Assembly: GCF_024347375.1 (NCBI RefSeq)
Contig: NZ_AP025471.1
Span: 310,001 to 374,000, forward strand
Length of the DNA: 64,000 bases
Source of the DNA: Vibrio coralliirubri
GTDB taxonomy: Bacteria > Pseudomonadota > Gammaproteobacteria > Enterobacterales > Vibrionaceae
Direction of reading: 5' to 3'
Shown here: piece by piece, positions 31,312 through 39,594 of the stretch
Layout of the letters: every line of letters starts with the position of its first letter
How positions within the stretch are numbered: position 1 is the stretch's first letter
The notes under the pieces: model-generated
The model's input: only the letters and a program-made list of their open reading frames with translations
Databases searched by the model: none
What the model was told of the DNA's origin: nothing
Translations under genes and position numbers: made by a program

Positions 31312-31651
31312 TTTAGTGCTTAGTGCTTAGTGCATTGATAGCATTATTGATAACACCCGCTATAACAGATAAAACCAAAGAGCTTAACGTATCCTCACCT
31401 CGTTAAGCTCTTTTTATTTGTCTCCCGTTTTCATCATTCCTCTCAATAGACCGCCTCTTAAACATCCTGTTTTGAAACAAGTTGTTACGCGTATAAAGCT
31501 AATTTGGCGATTTAATGAAGTACCTTCACATTCAGGTTCAACAAACGGTTTCATTTACAAGCTAGTATGCGTATCTTGCTAACTAGGGTGCCAAAGGGCA
31601 CCGTTTTTATTCGTACCAATGACTTTAGAATTAGATAAAAAGGAATGAAGC
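31312..31651. other. Intergenic region with terminator and TTAGTGC repeat
   Basis: 340 bases containing a TTAGTGC triplication just after the stop (31313-31333), the terminator at 31377-31415 and then AT-rich sequence leading to the peptidase gene. No ORF is seen. Confidence 0.5.
31377..31415 (+). terminator. Rho-independent terminator
   Basis: The 13-bp stem AAAGAGCTTAACG / CGTTAAGCTCTTT is followed by a T-run. It ends the RidA-to-DUF3726 gene set. Confidence 0.8.
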
Positions 31652-32944
31652 GTGCAAGCTAACTTTATTGATGGAACCACCCTGTATCGTCAGCACTCAT
31701 TTGAGTTGCCACTCGACTATCAAGCAAAAGATGGACAACAGATCCAAGTCTTCGCACGTGAGCTGGTTGATCTCGCTAAAGATGGGCAAGAACTGCCGTG
31801 GCTTATTTACTTTCAGGGGGGGCCAGGTTTTCCTTCTCCACGTGTTAGTGGGCAATCGGGTTGGTTAAAGCGTGCATTGCAAAACTACCGTGTTCTGCTG
31901 CTAGACCAACGTGGTACAGGCAACAGCACGGTTATCAGCCATGAAACCTTGGCGCATTTGTCTCCAGAACAACAAGTTGAGTACTTAACGCATTTCAGAG
32001 CGGATAACATCGTTCGTGATGCGGAAGCGATTCGTGAGAAGTTTGGTATTAAGCAATGGTCGACGATTGGTCAAAGCTTTGGTGGCTTCTGTACACTGAG
32101 CTATTTGTCACTGTTCCCACAGAGCTTACAACGTTGTTATGTGACGGGCGGTATTCCTTCGATTGAACGTGAAGCTGACGATGTTTATCGTGCGACTTAT
32201 AAGCGTGTTGAAGACAAAAACAGAGCGTTCTTTGCTCAGTTCCCACAAGCGCAAGCGATGTGTCGTGAGATCTCTGATTACCTGCTTAACAATGATGTAA
32301 GACTGCCCAACGGTCAGGTGTTCACGGTTGAGCAGTTCCAACTTATTGGTATTAACCTTGGTGGCGGTGAAGCGAACCTTCCTATGCACTTCACTCTGGA
32401 AGGTGCCTTTGTTGAAGTGAACGGTAACAGACAGCTGAGCTACAGCTTCCTAAATCAAATGCAGCAAGAGCAGGGATATTTAACTAACCCAATTTACGCA
32501 ATTCTGCATGAATCGATTTACTGTCAAGGTACAGCGTCTAACTGGTCGGCACATCGAGTACGCGAGCAGTACCCGCATTTTAACTACCAATCGGGCAGTG
32601 AGTTCTGGTTTACCGGAGAAATGGTCTACCCATGGATGTTCGATCAACTTGAAACGTTGAAGCCATTACGCGAAGCTGCCAATCTATTAGCTGAAAAATC
32701 GGATTGGGGTACTTTGTACAACGCTGAGCAGCTGAGCAAGAATACGGTTCCGATGGCGTGTGCAGTTTACGCAGATGACATGTACGTAGAACTGGATTAC
32801 AGCCGCGAAACACTGACAAATATTCCAAACTCGAAAGCGTGGATTACCAACGAGTATGAGCACAATGGTTTGAGAGTGGATGGTGAACGAATCGTCGATA
32901 AGCTAATGACGATGGTTGATGCATTAGAAAACTTGCCAAAATAA
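31652..32944 (+). CDS. S33-family alpha/beta peptidase (proline-iminopeptidase-like)
   Basis: A 430-residue alpha/beta hydrolase of the prolyl aminopeptidase type: oxyanion GGPGFPSP, LLLDQRGTG, nucleophile elbow IGQSFGG (Ser142), and C-terminal His in EYEHNGLRVDGE. No signal peptide. GTG 31652 has AAGGA 7 nt upstream. The family removes N-terminal proline or hydrolyses related amides. It stands after the BCCT locus in the same direction but behind a terminator, so it is probably transcribed separately. Confidence 0.88.
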   Translation: MQANFIDGTTLYRQHSFELPLDYQAKDGQQIQVFARELVDLAKDGQELPWLIYFQGGPGFPSPRVSGQSGWLKRALQNYRVLLLDQRGTGNSTVISHETLAHLSPEQQVEYLTHFRADNIVRDAEAIREKFGIKQWSTIGQSFGGFCTLSYLSLFPQSLQRCYVTGGIPSIEREADDVYRATYKRVEDKNRAFFAQFPQAQAMCREISDYLLNNDVRLPNGQVFTVEQFQLIGINLGGGEANLPMHFTLEGAFVEVNGNRQLSYSFLNQMQQEQGYLTNPIYAILHESIYCQGTASNWSAHRVREQYPHFNYQSGSEFWFTGEMVYPWMFDQLETLKPLREAANLLAEKSDWGTLYNAEQLSKNTVPMACAVYADDMYVELDYSRETLTNIPNSKAWITNEYEHNGLRVDGERIVDKLMTMVDALENLPK

Positions 32945-33030
32945 TCAAATTCTCTATGTAGGTTATCTACGTTAGAAGCTATCTAAGTTAGAAGCTCTTT
33001 ACGTTAGAGACAAGATACGTCAAAAACAAG

Positions 33031-33060
33031 AAAACGCTGCATCCGTGCAGCGTTTTTTTT
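33031..33060 (+). terminator. Rho-independent terminator of peptidase gene
   Basis: AAAACGCTGCA-TCCG-TGCAGCGTTTT is followed by eight T residues. Confidence 0.85.
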
Positions 33061-33113
33061 ATGTCATCGAACTATTCGATTTAAGGAACTAGGAGGGGTA
33101 GCCCTTGAAGCCA

Positions 33114-33296
33114 TTAAGGTTGGATGACGATATCTTGATTTTCAGTGGTCGATAAGCTGGCGCGGTTCTGTTCGATAAGCTGAGCCGCATAAGAGGGAGT
33201 CACAGCTTGAATTTCGCCTTTTGAACGAATCGTTAATGCTTCCCACGCATGATCACGGTATTTGCCTGTCTGTGTATATTCAATAAGTACTCTCAT
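33114..33296 (-). CDS. Small hypothetical protein (60 aa)
   Basis: A 60-residue hydrophilic protein beginning MRVLIEYTQTGKYRDHAWEA. ATG 33296 has GGAAGA 6 nt upstream. It has no membrane segment and no recognised family. The predicted fold starts with a beta strand and a basic patch. It lies between two terminators with another small gene upstream. Confidence 0.6.
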   Translation of the reverse strand: MRVLIEYTQTGKYRDHAWEALTIRSKGEIQAVTPSYAAQLIEQNRASLSTTENQDIVIQP

Positions 33297-33448
33297 GATT
33301 CTTCCATCCGATGTGTGGTTAACGTGCTACTAACATTAGCGCCATTATTGTGGTTACACACCTGTTAAAAATGGAACATAAGATTAACCAAATGAGAATG
33401 CGTGTAACTTGAAAAACAGACCCAACTGCACTTATCTTCTTAACCGCG

Positions 33449-33502
33449 TTTATCGCAACTAACAGTATTTATCGTAACCAACCGTACTTATCGTAAATAG
33501 CG
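33449..33502. repeat. Short tandem repeat, 19-bp period
   Basis: Two full copies and one partial copy of TTTATCGYAACYAACMGTA (33449-33467, 33468-33486, 33487-33500) lie between two small genes. No function is known to me. Confidence 0.45.
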
Positions 33503-33504
33503 CC

Positions 33505-33534
33505 CATAAAAAAACGCTGCACGATGGCAGCGTT
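33505..33534 (-). terminator. Rho-independent terminator of small gene 33560-33787
   Basis: Minus strand: AACGCTGC...GCAGCGTT (33534-33513) followed by a run of T. The stem is nearly the same as in the terminator at 33031. Confidence 0.7.
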
Positions 33535-33559
33535 AAAGTTGAGATAGGTTGAAGATTGC

Positions 33560-33787
33560 TTAGCTGTTTTCTAAGCCAACAATCTTGCGTGCAGACATCA
33601 CTGCACTATCCAAATCGGTCAATCTACCAGCACTTGCTGGACCAAGAACTGATGAATACAAAGCCAACTGCTTCTCAAATGATAAATCTAATTGGTTATA
33701 TAGATTTTGGCGGATTTGAGCGTGTTGCTGTGGCTTTGCGCTCGACAGGCCTTCCAACGTATCGTAGATGAGTGTAGTTGTATCCAT
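33560..33787 (-). CDS. Small hypothetical protein (75 aa)
   Basis: A 75-residue, mostly helical soluble protein starting MDTTTLIYDTLEGLSSAKPQ. ATG 33787 has AAGGAC 5 nt upstream, and a terminator follows the stop. No family is recognised. The strong signals on both sides support a real gene. Confidence 0.6.
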   Translation of the reverse strand: MDTTTLIYDTLEGLSSAKPQQHAQIRQNLYNQLDLSFEKQLALYSSVLGPASAGRLTDLDSAVMSARKIVGLENS

Positions 33788-33951
33788 AACTGTCCTTAGT
33801 ACATCTTTAGAAAATTTTGCATATTATGCACTTGGTATCATCTTTGTTCTGCGAGATTGATCGCATTATGTGCAGCTCTGCTTAATTGTGTAATCAGTTA
33901 GTTACAATTGTGTTGTACGGCAAAGTGTCGGAACTCGGGTTTGGGCAAAAG

Positions 33952-33977
33952 AAAAGGAGACACAGTGGTCTCCTTTT
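33952..33977 (-). terminator. Terminator of cbb3 oxidase operon
   Basis: AAAAGGAGAC / GTCTCCTTTT (10 bp, 6-nt loop) lies 75 nt beyond the stop of the last oxidase gene. CTTTT follows on the minus strand. Confidence 0.65.
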
Positions 33978-34051
33978 GGCTTGTTGGCAAAGATAAAGTT
34001 ACGTACTGTTCGCTGTTTATTGAGCCGATCGGCTACGCACAGCTACAGCGC

Positions 34052-36208
34052 CTATCGTATGTTAATGTTCTTATCTCGATTTTCGTACATTTCAGGCGTG
34101 GTGTGTAATCCGCCCGCATAACCTGCTGCTTCAAGTGTTTCTCTTACCTCTCGAACATGCTCAGCCGTGACCGGTTCATTTCGGGCGCCTAGGTTTAAAC
34201 GCACAAACGTGATTAACTCAGCTAAGCGTTGATCCGACAGTACATCCTCAAAACTTGCCATCGGCATGAAGTTTCGATCTTTGTCGAGATAGGTGGGTTG
34301 CAAGCCACGCACGGTTACCGCAATGGTATTGAATGGGTCGCTGTGCATGATAATACCGTTGTTCAACAGAGTAGGGGCGATTGGGTCGCGACCTTTACCA
34401 TCGTCACCATGACACGCCCCACAAGTTTGACGATACGTGGTGTAGATTTCACTGGCATACGCAGCTTCATCAAACCCTTTAGGCTGTAACTGAACGGCAT
34501 CACTGGCAATGGTGTTGTTGCTATCCCCACTGAGTAGGTAATAAGACATCGACTCAATATCTTCACGTGTCATCAAGCTTAGGCTGTTTTTTACTACATC
34601 TGCCATACCTGCAAAAGCGGTGCCTTTGTCTGAATGTCCTGTGTGTAAAAAGTCGGTGAGTGTTGCTTCATCCCAACCATCGATATAGAGCTCATTTGCG
34701 GTGATATCAGGTGCGTTCCAACCGTCGATCAAGTTACCTTGGAAAATACGTTCTGGTATCAGTGCTTGGGCAATGTTTCGAGGTGTATGGCACTCCGAAC
34801 AGTGACCAAGTCCTGCGACCCAATATTTGCCTTGTTGCCACTTATCGACATTCTCAATTTCTCCTTTGAGCTCTTCTGGTACTTCATAATCAATAGGGTC
34901 TGTATCCATAAATACGATGTTCCAGCCAAGCAAACCTAAGCGAATATTGGATGGAAACATCATGCTGTTGTCATCATTGCGTCGTGGCACGGCGGTGATT
35001 GACTGCATGTATTCCCATAAATCGACCATGTCTTGGTCGGTGAGGTATTGATAAGAGGTGTAAGGCATTGCAGGGTACAGGTAACCATTCTTACCTTTAC
35101 CTGCAACTAACGCAGCTCGGAAATCGTCGAAGTCATAAGTCCCGATCCCTTCGGTGGTGTGTGGCGTTATGTTGGTTGAATAAACGGTGCCAAAAGGGGT
35201 AACAAAGGGCAGGCCGCCAGCAAAGGGTTCGCCACCTTCTGCACTATGACAAGCCACACAGTCACCGGCGTAAGCGAGATATTCTCCGCGCTCAACAGAT
35301 GATGTTTTCAAACTCGCGAGCCTTTGTTGCTCTACTTCACCGGCGTGACGGATATAAGCCCCAAGCGCGAGTATTTCGTTCTCGCTGAGTTGCTCATCAA
35401 ACGCAGGCATTAGGTTGTTCAAACCGTAATTAATGGTGTGCTGAATCTCTTCAATGCTGCCGCCGTGAAGCCAGATATCATCGGAAAGATCAGGTACGCC
35501 AATCGCGGGGTTAGCGACAGCACCATCGGCATGACAAGACGAACAGTATTGGACGAACAAGGTTTTACCGAGCTCGACTTTAATTTCAGGTACATCGGTA
35601 TGACGTTGATTGAGAGAGGCTAGATAGTAGGAAACTTTTGCCACCTCATCTGGGCGCATGATTTCACTCCAACCCGGCATCGCTCCGTTCCGGCCTTTGG
35701 CGATCGAATGAATCACAGCTTCATCACTGCCACCATAAAGCCACTCTTGGTCTATCAGGTTAGGAAAGTGCTTTTGTCCCTGAGCATTATCTCGGTGACA
35801 GGCCGCACAGTGAGTTTGAAACAGAATCTTACCGCTGTTCACGATCTCTGGCACGGCAGCTAATCCCTCTAACGTAGTTTCGCTGGTTTGTGCAAATTGC
35901 TCATTGAGAGTGGTGGATGGTGAACTGAGCTTATCATCGCTTTGCTCCCAATCGACTAAGCCTTCCCATTCACCGAGCCCCGGGTAGAGCACCAAATAGC
36001 CTGCAGATAAAAGAAATGCGACCGCATAGCTTACAAATAACAGCTTAGGTGGAGGCGCATCTTTCTCTTCAATACCATCAAAGGTGCCAATGGTGTGGTC
36101 GTGATCGGCCTTGTGATTGCTACGCCAGTATTTAACGACAACAGACACCATCAGAACAAAGAATATTAAGGTTAGGAGTACCGCCCATAGATTCCAGAAT
36201 GTGCTCAT
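34052..36208 (-). CDS. ccoP: CcoP-like subunit fused to a triheme dehydrogenase cytochrome (five haem c sites)
   Basis: 718 residues, more than twice the usual CcoP length of about 300. An N-terminal CcoP part (residues 1-290) has two membrane helices (about 6-27 and 56-75) and two haem sites, CAACH (134) and CSSCH (222). It is followed without a break by a three-haem part like the cytochrome subunit of membrane alcohol or gluconate dehydrogenases: CVACH (317), CSECH (470), CGACH (596). The typical PFAGGLPF, TPFGTVYSTNITP, PAMPYTSY and GWNAPDIT stretches are present. The product is membrane-anchored and periplasmic. It overlaps ccoO by 4 nt. It may pass electrons from a periplasmic dehydrogenase straight to the oxidase (inference). 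Confidence 0.88.
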   Translation of the reverse strand: MSTFWNLWAVLLTLIFFVLMVSVVVKYWRSNHKADHDHTIGTFDGIEEKDAPPPKLLFVSYAVAFLLSAGYLVLYPGLGEWEGLVDWEQSDDKLSSPSTTLNEQFAQTSETTLEGLAAVPEIVNSGKILFQTHCAACHRDNAQGQKHFPNLIDQEWLYGGSDEAVIHSIAKGRNGAMPGWSEIMRPDEVAKVSYYLASLNQRHTDVPEIKVELGKTLFVQYCSSCHADGAVANPAIGVPDLSDDIWLHGGSIEEIQHTINYGLNNLMPAFDEQLSENEILALGAYIRHAGEVEQQRLASLKTSSVERGEYLAYAGDCVACHSAEGGEPFAGGLPFVTPFGTVYSTNITPHTTEGIGTYDFDDFRAALVAGKGKNGYLYPAMPYTSYQYLTDQDMVDLWEYMQSITAVPRRNDDNSMMFPSNIRLGLLGWNIVFMDTDPIDYEVPEELKGEIENVDKWQQGKYWVAGLGHCSECHTPRNIAQALIPERIFQGNLIDGWNAPDITANELYIDGWDEATLTDFLHTGHSDKGTAFAGMADVVKNSLSLMTREDIESMSYYLLSGDSNNTIASDAVQLQPKGFDEAAYASEIYTTYRQTCGACHGDDGKGRDPIAPTLLNNGIIMHSDPFNTIAVTVRGLQPTYLDKDRNFMPMASFEDVLSDQRLAELITFVRLNLGARNEPVTAEHVREVRETLEAAGYAGGLHTTPEMYENRDKNINIR

Positions 36209-36819
36209 TGTGATACCTCCTGTGACGTATCTTTACCCAGGCTTTGTAAATAGCGAATCAGCGCTTCACCTTTGGTTTTGCCTCTTACTTGCAAACGGGC
36301 ATCACCAATTTCTTGATCGGTATAAGGCACACCTAAGGTACGTAACACTTCCATTTTGGCGCTGATATCATCGCCAGTCAGAGTCTGCTCAAACAGCCAC
36401 GGGTAAGAGGGCATGATCGAGGTCGGTACGACTTTTCGAGGATCAATTAAGTGAATAACATGCCATTGGTCAGAATACTTTCTACCTAAATTAGTGAGGT
36501 CAGGGCCAGTACGTTTAGATCCCCACAAGTTAGGAAACTCATAGATATCATCTGCTTCTTGGTTCGGGCGACCATTACGCTTCACCTCTGGCTCTAGAGG
36601 GCGAACCATTTGCGTGTGACAAACATGGCAGCCTTCACTGATGTAGATGTCTCGGCCTGCTAACTCAATCGGTGTGAGTGGCATCGCTAAGCTGTCTTTG
36701 GCAATATCGTCGCCACGGACAATGCTTGGCACTACCCAGACCAATAAAGAGAAGGAGGCCACGACAACAGTGGTCAAAATTAAAATGACGATTGAATGTG
36801 TAAAGTCTTTACTCATCAT
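36205..36819 (-). CDS. ccoO: cbb3-type cytochrome c oxidase subunit II
   Basis: A 204-residue mono-haem c subunit: one N-terminal membrane helix (residues 8-32) and the CcoO site EGCHVCHTQMVRP (C64, C67, H68), then GSKRTGPDLTNLGRKYSD. It carries electrons to CcoN. Its ATG directly abuts the ccoN stop, with GAGGGG within the ccoN end. Confidence 0.95.
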   Translation of the reverse strand: MMSKDFTHSIVILILTTVVVASFSLLVWVVPSIVRGDDIAKDSLAMPLTPIELAGRDIYISEGCHVCHTQMVRPLEPEVKRNGRPNQEADDIYEFPNLWGSKRTGPDLTNLGRKYSDQWHVIHLIDPRKVVPTSIMPSYPWLFEQTLTGDDISAKMEVLRTLGVPYTDQEIGDARLQVRGKTKGEALIRYLQSLGKDTSQEVSQ

Positions 36820-38244
36820 TTAGGCCCCCTCATTAACGGTGTGTTTAGCATCATGTACTGCGGGCATACGAACCGTTTTGTACAAGTTGAAAGCCATTAA
36901 GAACAATCCAAGTACAAACAGCGCACCACCAAAGAAGCGCATGAATAGCCAAGGTGCTTTAAAGTCCATAGCCTCTACAAAACTGTAAATCAGTTCGCCA
37001 TTTTCATTTTGAGCGAGCCACATATATCCCTCGCCGATGCCTGCGATCCAAAGTGCTATCGCATAGATGGCGACGCCAGCATGAGCAAGCCAAAAGTGCC
37101 ATTTAATCAGTCGTCGTGACCAAAGATCGGTTTGGCCCCATAAGCGTGGAATGAAATAGTAAAAAACCGCTATCCCTGACATTCCAACCCATCCTAGAGC
37201 CGCGGAATGTACGTGTCCGATGATCCATTCGGTGTTGTGTGCCACCATGTTAAACCAGCGAATGGCGAGTAGCGGACCTTCGAATGTTGCCAAGCAGTAG
37301 TAAAGAATCGCTGAGAAAAAGAATAAAAGAATGTAGTCGGACTTCAGCTTTTCTTTGTTTTGTAGGAGGGTCATCGCACTATTGAACGCGCCCGCCCAAG
37401 AAGGGAGCCACAAGATCAAAGACATTACGATGCCGATGTTCTGAATCCAGATAGGAACGGAAGAGTAAACCAAATGGTGCGTTCCGGCCCACGTGTAAAA
37501 GCCGACCAAGCCCCAGAAATGGATCACAGACAAACGGTACGAGTAGATAGGTCGATCCGCCGCTTTAGGTATGAAATAGTAGTTCATACCAATCACACCA
37601 GCGGTCAGCAAGAAGCCGACGGCATTATGTCCCCACCACCACTGAACAATCGCATCTTGAGCCCCTGCAAACACAGAGTAAGACTTCATCGCCAACACAG
37701 GCATCGCGAGGTTGTTCACGATGAAAATCATTGCAACGACGATGATGAATGCAGCAAAGAACCAGTTAGCCACGAAGATATGGCTGACCTTACGCTTAGC
37801 AAGGGTGCCAAAGAACAACACCGCATACAGCACCCAAACCAGCACAATCATTAAGTCGATTGGCCATTCAAGCTCCGCATACTCTTTTGAGGTAGTGTGG
37901 CCTGCAGGTAAGGAAATGACCGCAAGTAACAGGATGAACTGCCAGCCCCAAAATACCATCCATGAAAGGCTTTTGTTGAACAAGTCACAATGGCCTGTTC
38001 GCTGGGCAATGTATAAAGACGTCCCCATCAAGATATTCACGACGAAGCCGTAAATCACTCCTGATGTATGTAACGGGCGCAGTCGACCAAATTGGAAGTA
38101 TTGAGAATCAAAGTTTAAGACTGGCCAATATAATTGCGCGGCGAGAATCACGCCGATGATCATACCTACAATCGCCCACACTAAGGATGCGATGATGAAG
38201 TATTTCACGACCTTAATGCTGTATTGCGTTGTCACTTGTTCCAT
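36820..38244 (-). CDS. ccoN: cbb3-type cytochrome c oxidase subunit I
   Basis: 474 residues with about 12 helices and the ligand set: RPLHTSGVIYGF (haem b His), WWWGHNAVGF (Cu-B His), THHLVYSS (Cu-B His pair) and IGHVHSAALGW (haem ligands). It is the catalytic proton-pumping subunit of a high-affinity terminal oxidase. ATG 38244 has AAGGAG. No ccoQ gene follows, unlike the usual ccoNOQP order, so this is probably an accessory oxidase. Confidence 0.95.
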   Translation of the reverse strand: MEQVTTQYSIKVVKYFIIASLVWAIVGMIIGVILAAQLYWPVLNFDSQYFQFGRLRPLHTSGVIYGFVVNILMGTSLYIAQRTGHCDLFNKSLSWMVFWGWQFILLLAVISLPAGHTTSKEYAELEWPIDLMIVLVWVLYAVLFFGTLAKRKVSHIFVANWFFAAFIIVVAMIFIVNNLAMPVLAMKSYSVFAGAQDAIVQWWWGHNAVGFLLTAGVIGMNYYFIPKAADRPIYSYRLSVIHFWGLVGFYTWAGTHHLVYSSVPIWIQNIGIVMSLILWLPSWAGAFNSAMTLLQNKEKLKSDYILLFFFSAILYYCLATFEGPLLAIRWFNMVAHNTEWIIGHVHSAALGWVGMSGIAVFYYFIPRLWGQTDLWSRRLIKWHFWLAHAGVAIYAIALWIAGIGEGYMWLAQNENGELIYSFVEAMDFKAPWLFMRFFGGALFVLGLFLMAFNLYKTVRMPAVHDAKHTVNEGA

Positions 38245-38281
38245 AACAAGGCTCCTTGCCTAGATATTTTGAATCGCTGAC

Positions 38282-38656
38282 TTAATTTGAATCGCTGAGC
38301 GAGCTTGCTTCGTTGCCGAGCACTGAATAGAAATAGGAAATGTCACGAATGTCTTGGTCTGAGAGCGTGTCGGCTTGCTGCTGCATGAGAATCGCTAAAC
38401 CACTGGTTCTTTCTCGAGTCTGATAATCTTTCAATGAAGAGATGAGATAACCCACTTTTTGACCGCGAAGGTTCGGGTAGGGATCTTGTGTTGAGATGCC
38501 ATCAGCGCCATGACAGGTCATACACACTTTGGCTTTTTGTTTACCTAATTCGAATTGTTCTTGATTAACTTCAGCAGAAACAGGAAACATGACCAGCGTC
38601 ATTACTAGGGTAGAAAGTGTCGCCATGGGGTTAAATTTTTTTATATTCAAACTCAT
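38282..38656 (-). CDS. Periplasmic c-type cytochrome
   Basis: A 124-residue class I cytochrome c with a signal peptide (cleavage after VSA near residue 28) and one haem site VCMTCHGADG (C45, C48, H49). A Met ligand is probably in LAILMQQQADTLS. It resembles half of cytochrome c4 or c5 proteins. Being first in the oxidase operon, it may be the soluble electron donor to this cbb3 enzyme. Confidence 0.9.
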   Translation of the reverse strand: MSLNIKKFNPMATLSTLVMTLVMFPVSAEVNQEQFELGKQKAKVCMTCHGADGISTQDPYPNLRGQKVGYLISSLKDYQTRERTSGLAILMQQQADTLSDQDIRDISYFYSVLGNEASSLSDSN

Positions 38657-39129
38657 TCTCGATTCCCTTGGTTATGAAATGAGTAAGCTTTCTAAGATCA
38701 ATACACGAGATCAAATGGTGGAGTAGAAACGACTGGAACCCGTTATTAAGTCTCTTAAAGCTGCTTACGTTCGATTAAAGGTTATGCAGCAACCAGCATT
38801 CTCGCTACTTACTTACTCATATTTATTGTTAATTTTGTTGTTTGATACGTATTCAGAGGGCTTATTGGTTTACTTACGCAGAGTAAAATACGAGTTTTTG
38901 TTACTCAACGGCTTGGAAGGAATACGTCAAGCGGGTAGGGATCGCTGAACGAGAGCGGTGATGGAAGAGACAGAGAAGAGAGAGACAAACTGCGAAGTTA
39001 TTGAAAAACAGCGAAGTGTAGGAGCATTAGGGATAAAGCGATACCGTTCAATCTGAGTGGTATCGGTACAAGTTAAATGGTCAATTTATACTAGACTCAA
39101 TTTAGTGACCTTTTTAAATGGAGTTTAGA
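38657..39129. other. Divergent intergenic region
   Basis: 473 bases between the oxidase operon and the SUOX-like gene. It has two direct GATCAA copies (38696-38701, 38709-38714), which read TTGATC twice on the minus strand, 13 nt apart. I see no canonical inverted FNR site, ORF or RNA gene. Confidence 0.45.
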
Positions 39130-39585
39130 ATGAGAACTGTATTCTTGTGGATGCTTTGGCTTTGCTCGTTTTCGATTTTTGCAGCCTCAGAGTTAACGGT
39201 TTTCGATCACTCTGGGCAAAAGCATGGTTTTAGTAGAGAGCAACTCCTGTCACTTCCTCAAAAAGAAATTACTACCACCTTGCCTTGGGTCGAGGGTCTG
39301 ACCGTTTATAGTGGTGTGACGTTACAAACGGTGCTTGAAAATATGGATCTACCGATATCATCACAAGTCACTTTCGTAGCATTGAATGACTATAAAATTG
39401 CTGTGCCCAAAGAAGATTTTGATACCTATGAACCCATCATTGCGATTAAAAAGAATGGTGAGTTTATGTCTGTGAGAGAGAAAGGCCCGTTTTGGTTGAT
39501 TTACCCAATCTCAGCGAACCCTGAGACCAATACCCCTGATTTCCATGCCAAGATGATTTGGCAGATTCGTGATATTCATCTGTAG
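39130..39585 (+). CDS. Periplasmic SUOX-fold (molybdopterin-oxidoreductase-like) protein
   Basis: About 151 residues with a signal peptide (MRTVFLWMLWLCSFSIFAAS). The mature part resembles the oxidoreductase molybdopterin-binding fold (LTVYSGVTLQTVLENM, KGPFWLIYPIS, FHAKMIWQIRDIHL). No cofactor-binding Cys is seen, so it is probably a ligand-binding rather than catalytic version. I chose ATG 39130, 6 nt after GGAG, over the ATG at 39118. It is followed after 9 nt by a GGDEF membrane protein, suggesting a periplasmic sensor with its transducer. Confidence 0.75.
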   Translation: MRTVFLWMLWLCSFSIFAASELTVFDHSGQKHGFSREQLLSLPQKEITTTLPWVEGLTVYSGVTLQTVLENMDLPISSQVTFVALNDYKIAVPKEDFDTYEPIIAIKKNGEFMSVREKGPFWLIYPISANPETNTPDFHAKMIWQIRDIHL

Positions 39586-39594
39586 AGGCTAATT

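Noticed and set aside
37474..38053. Plus-strand frames of over 110 codons opposite ccoN
   Set aside because: They are antisense shadows of an intact oxidase gene whose haem and copper ligands are all present.
38696..38714. FNR site upstream of the cbb3 operon
   Set aside because: The two GATCAA copies are direct repeats, not the inverted TTGAT-N4-ATCAA arrangement.
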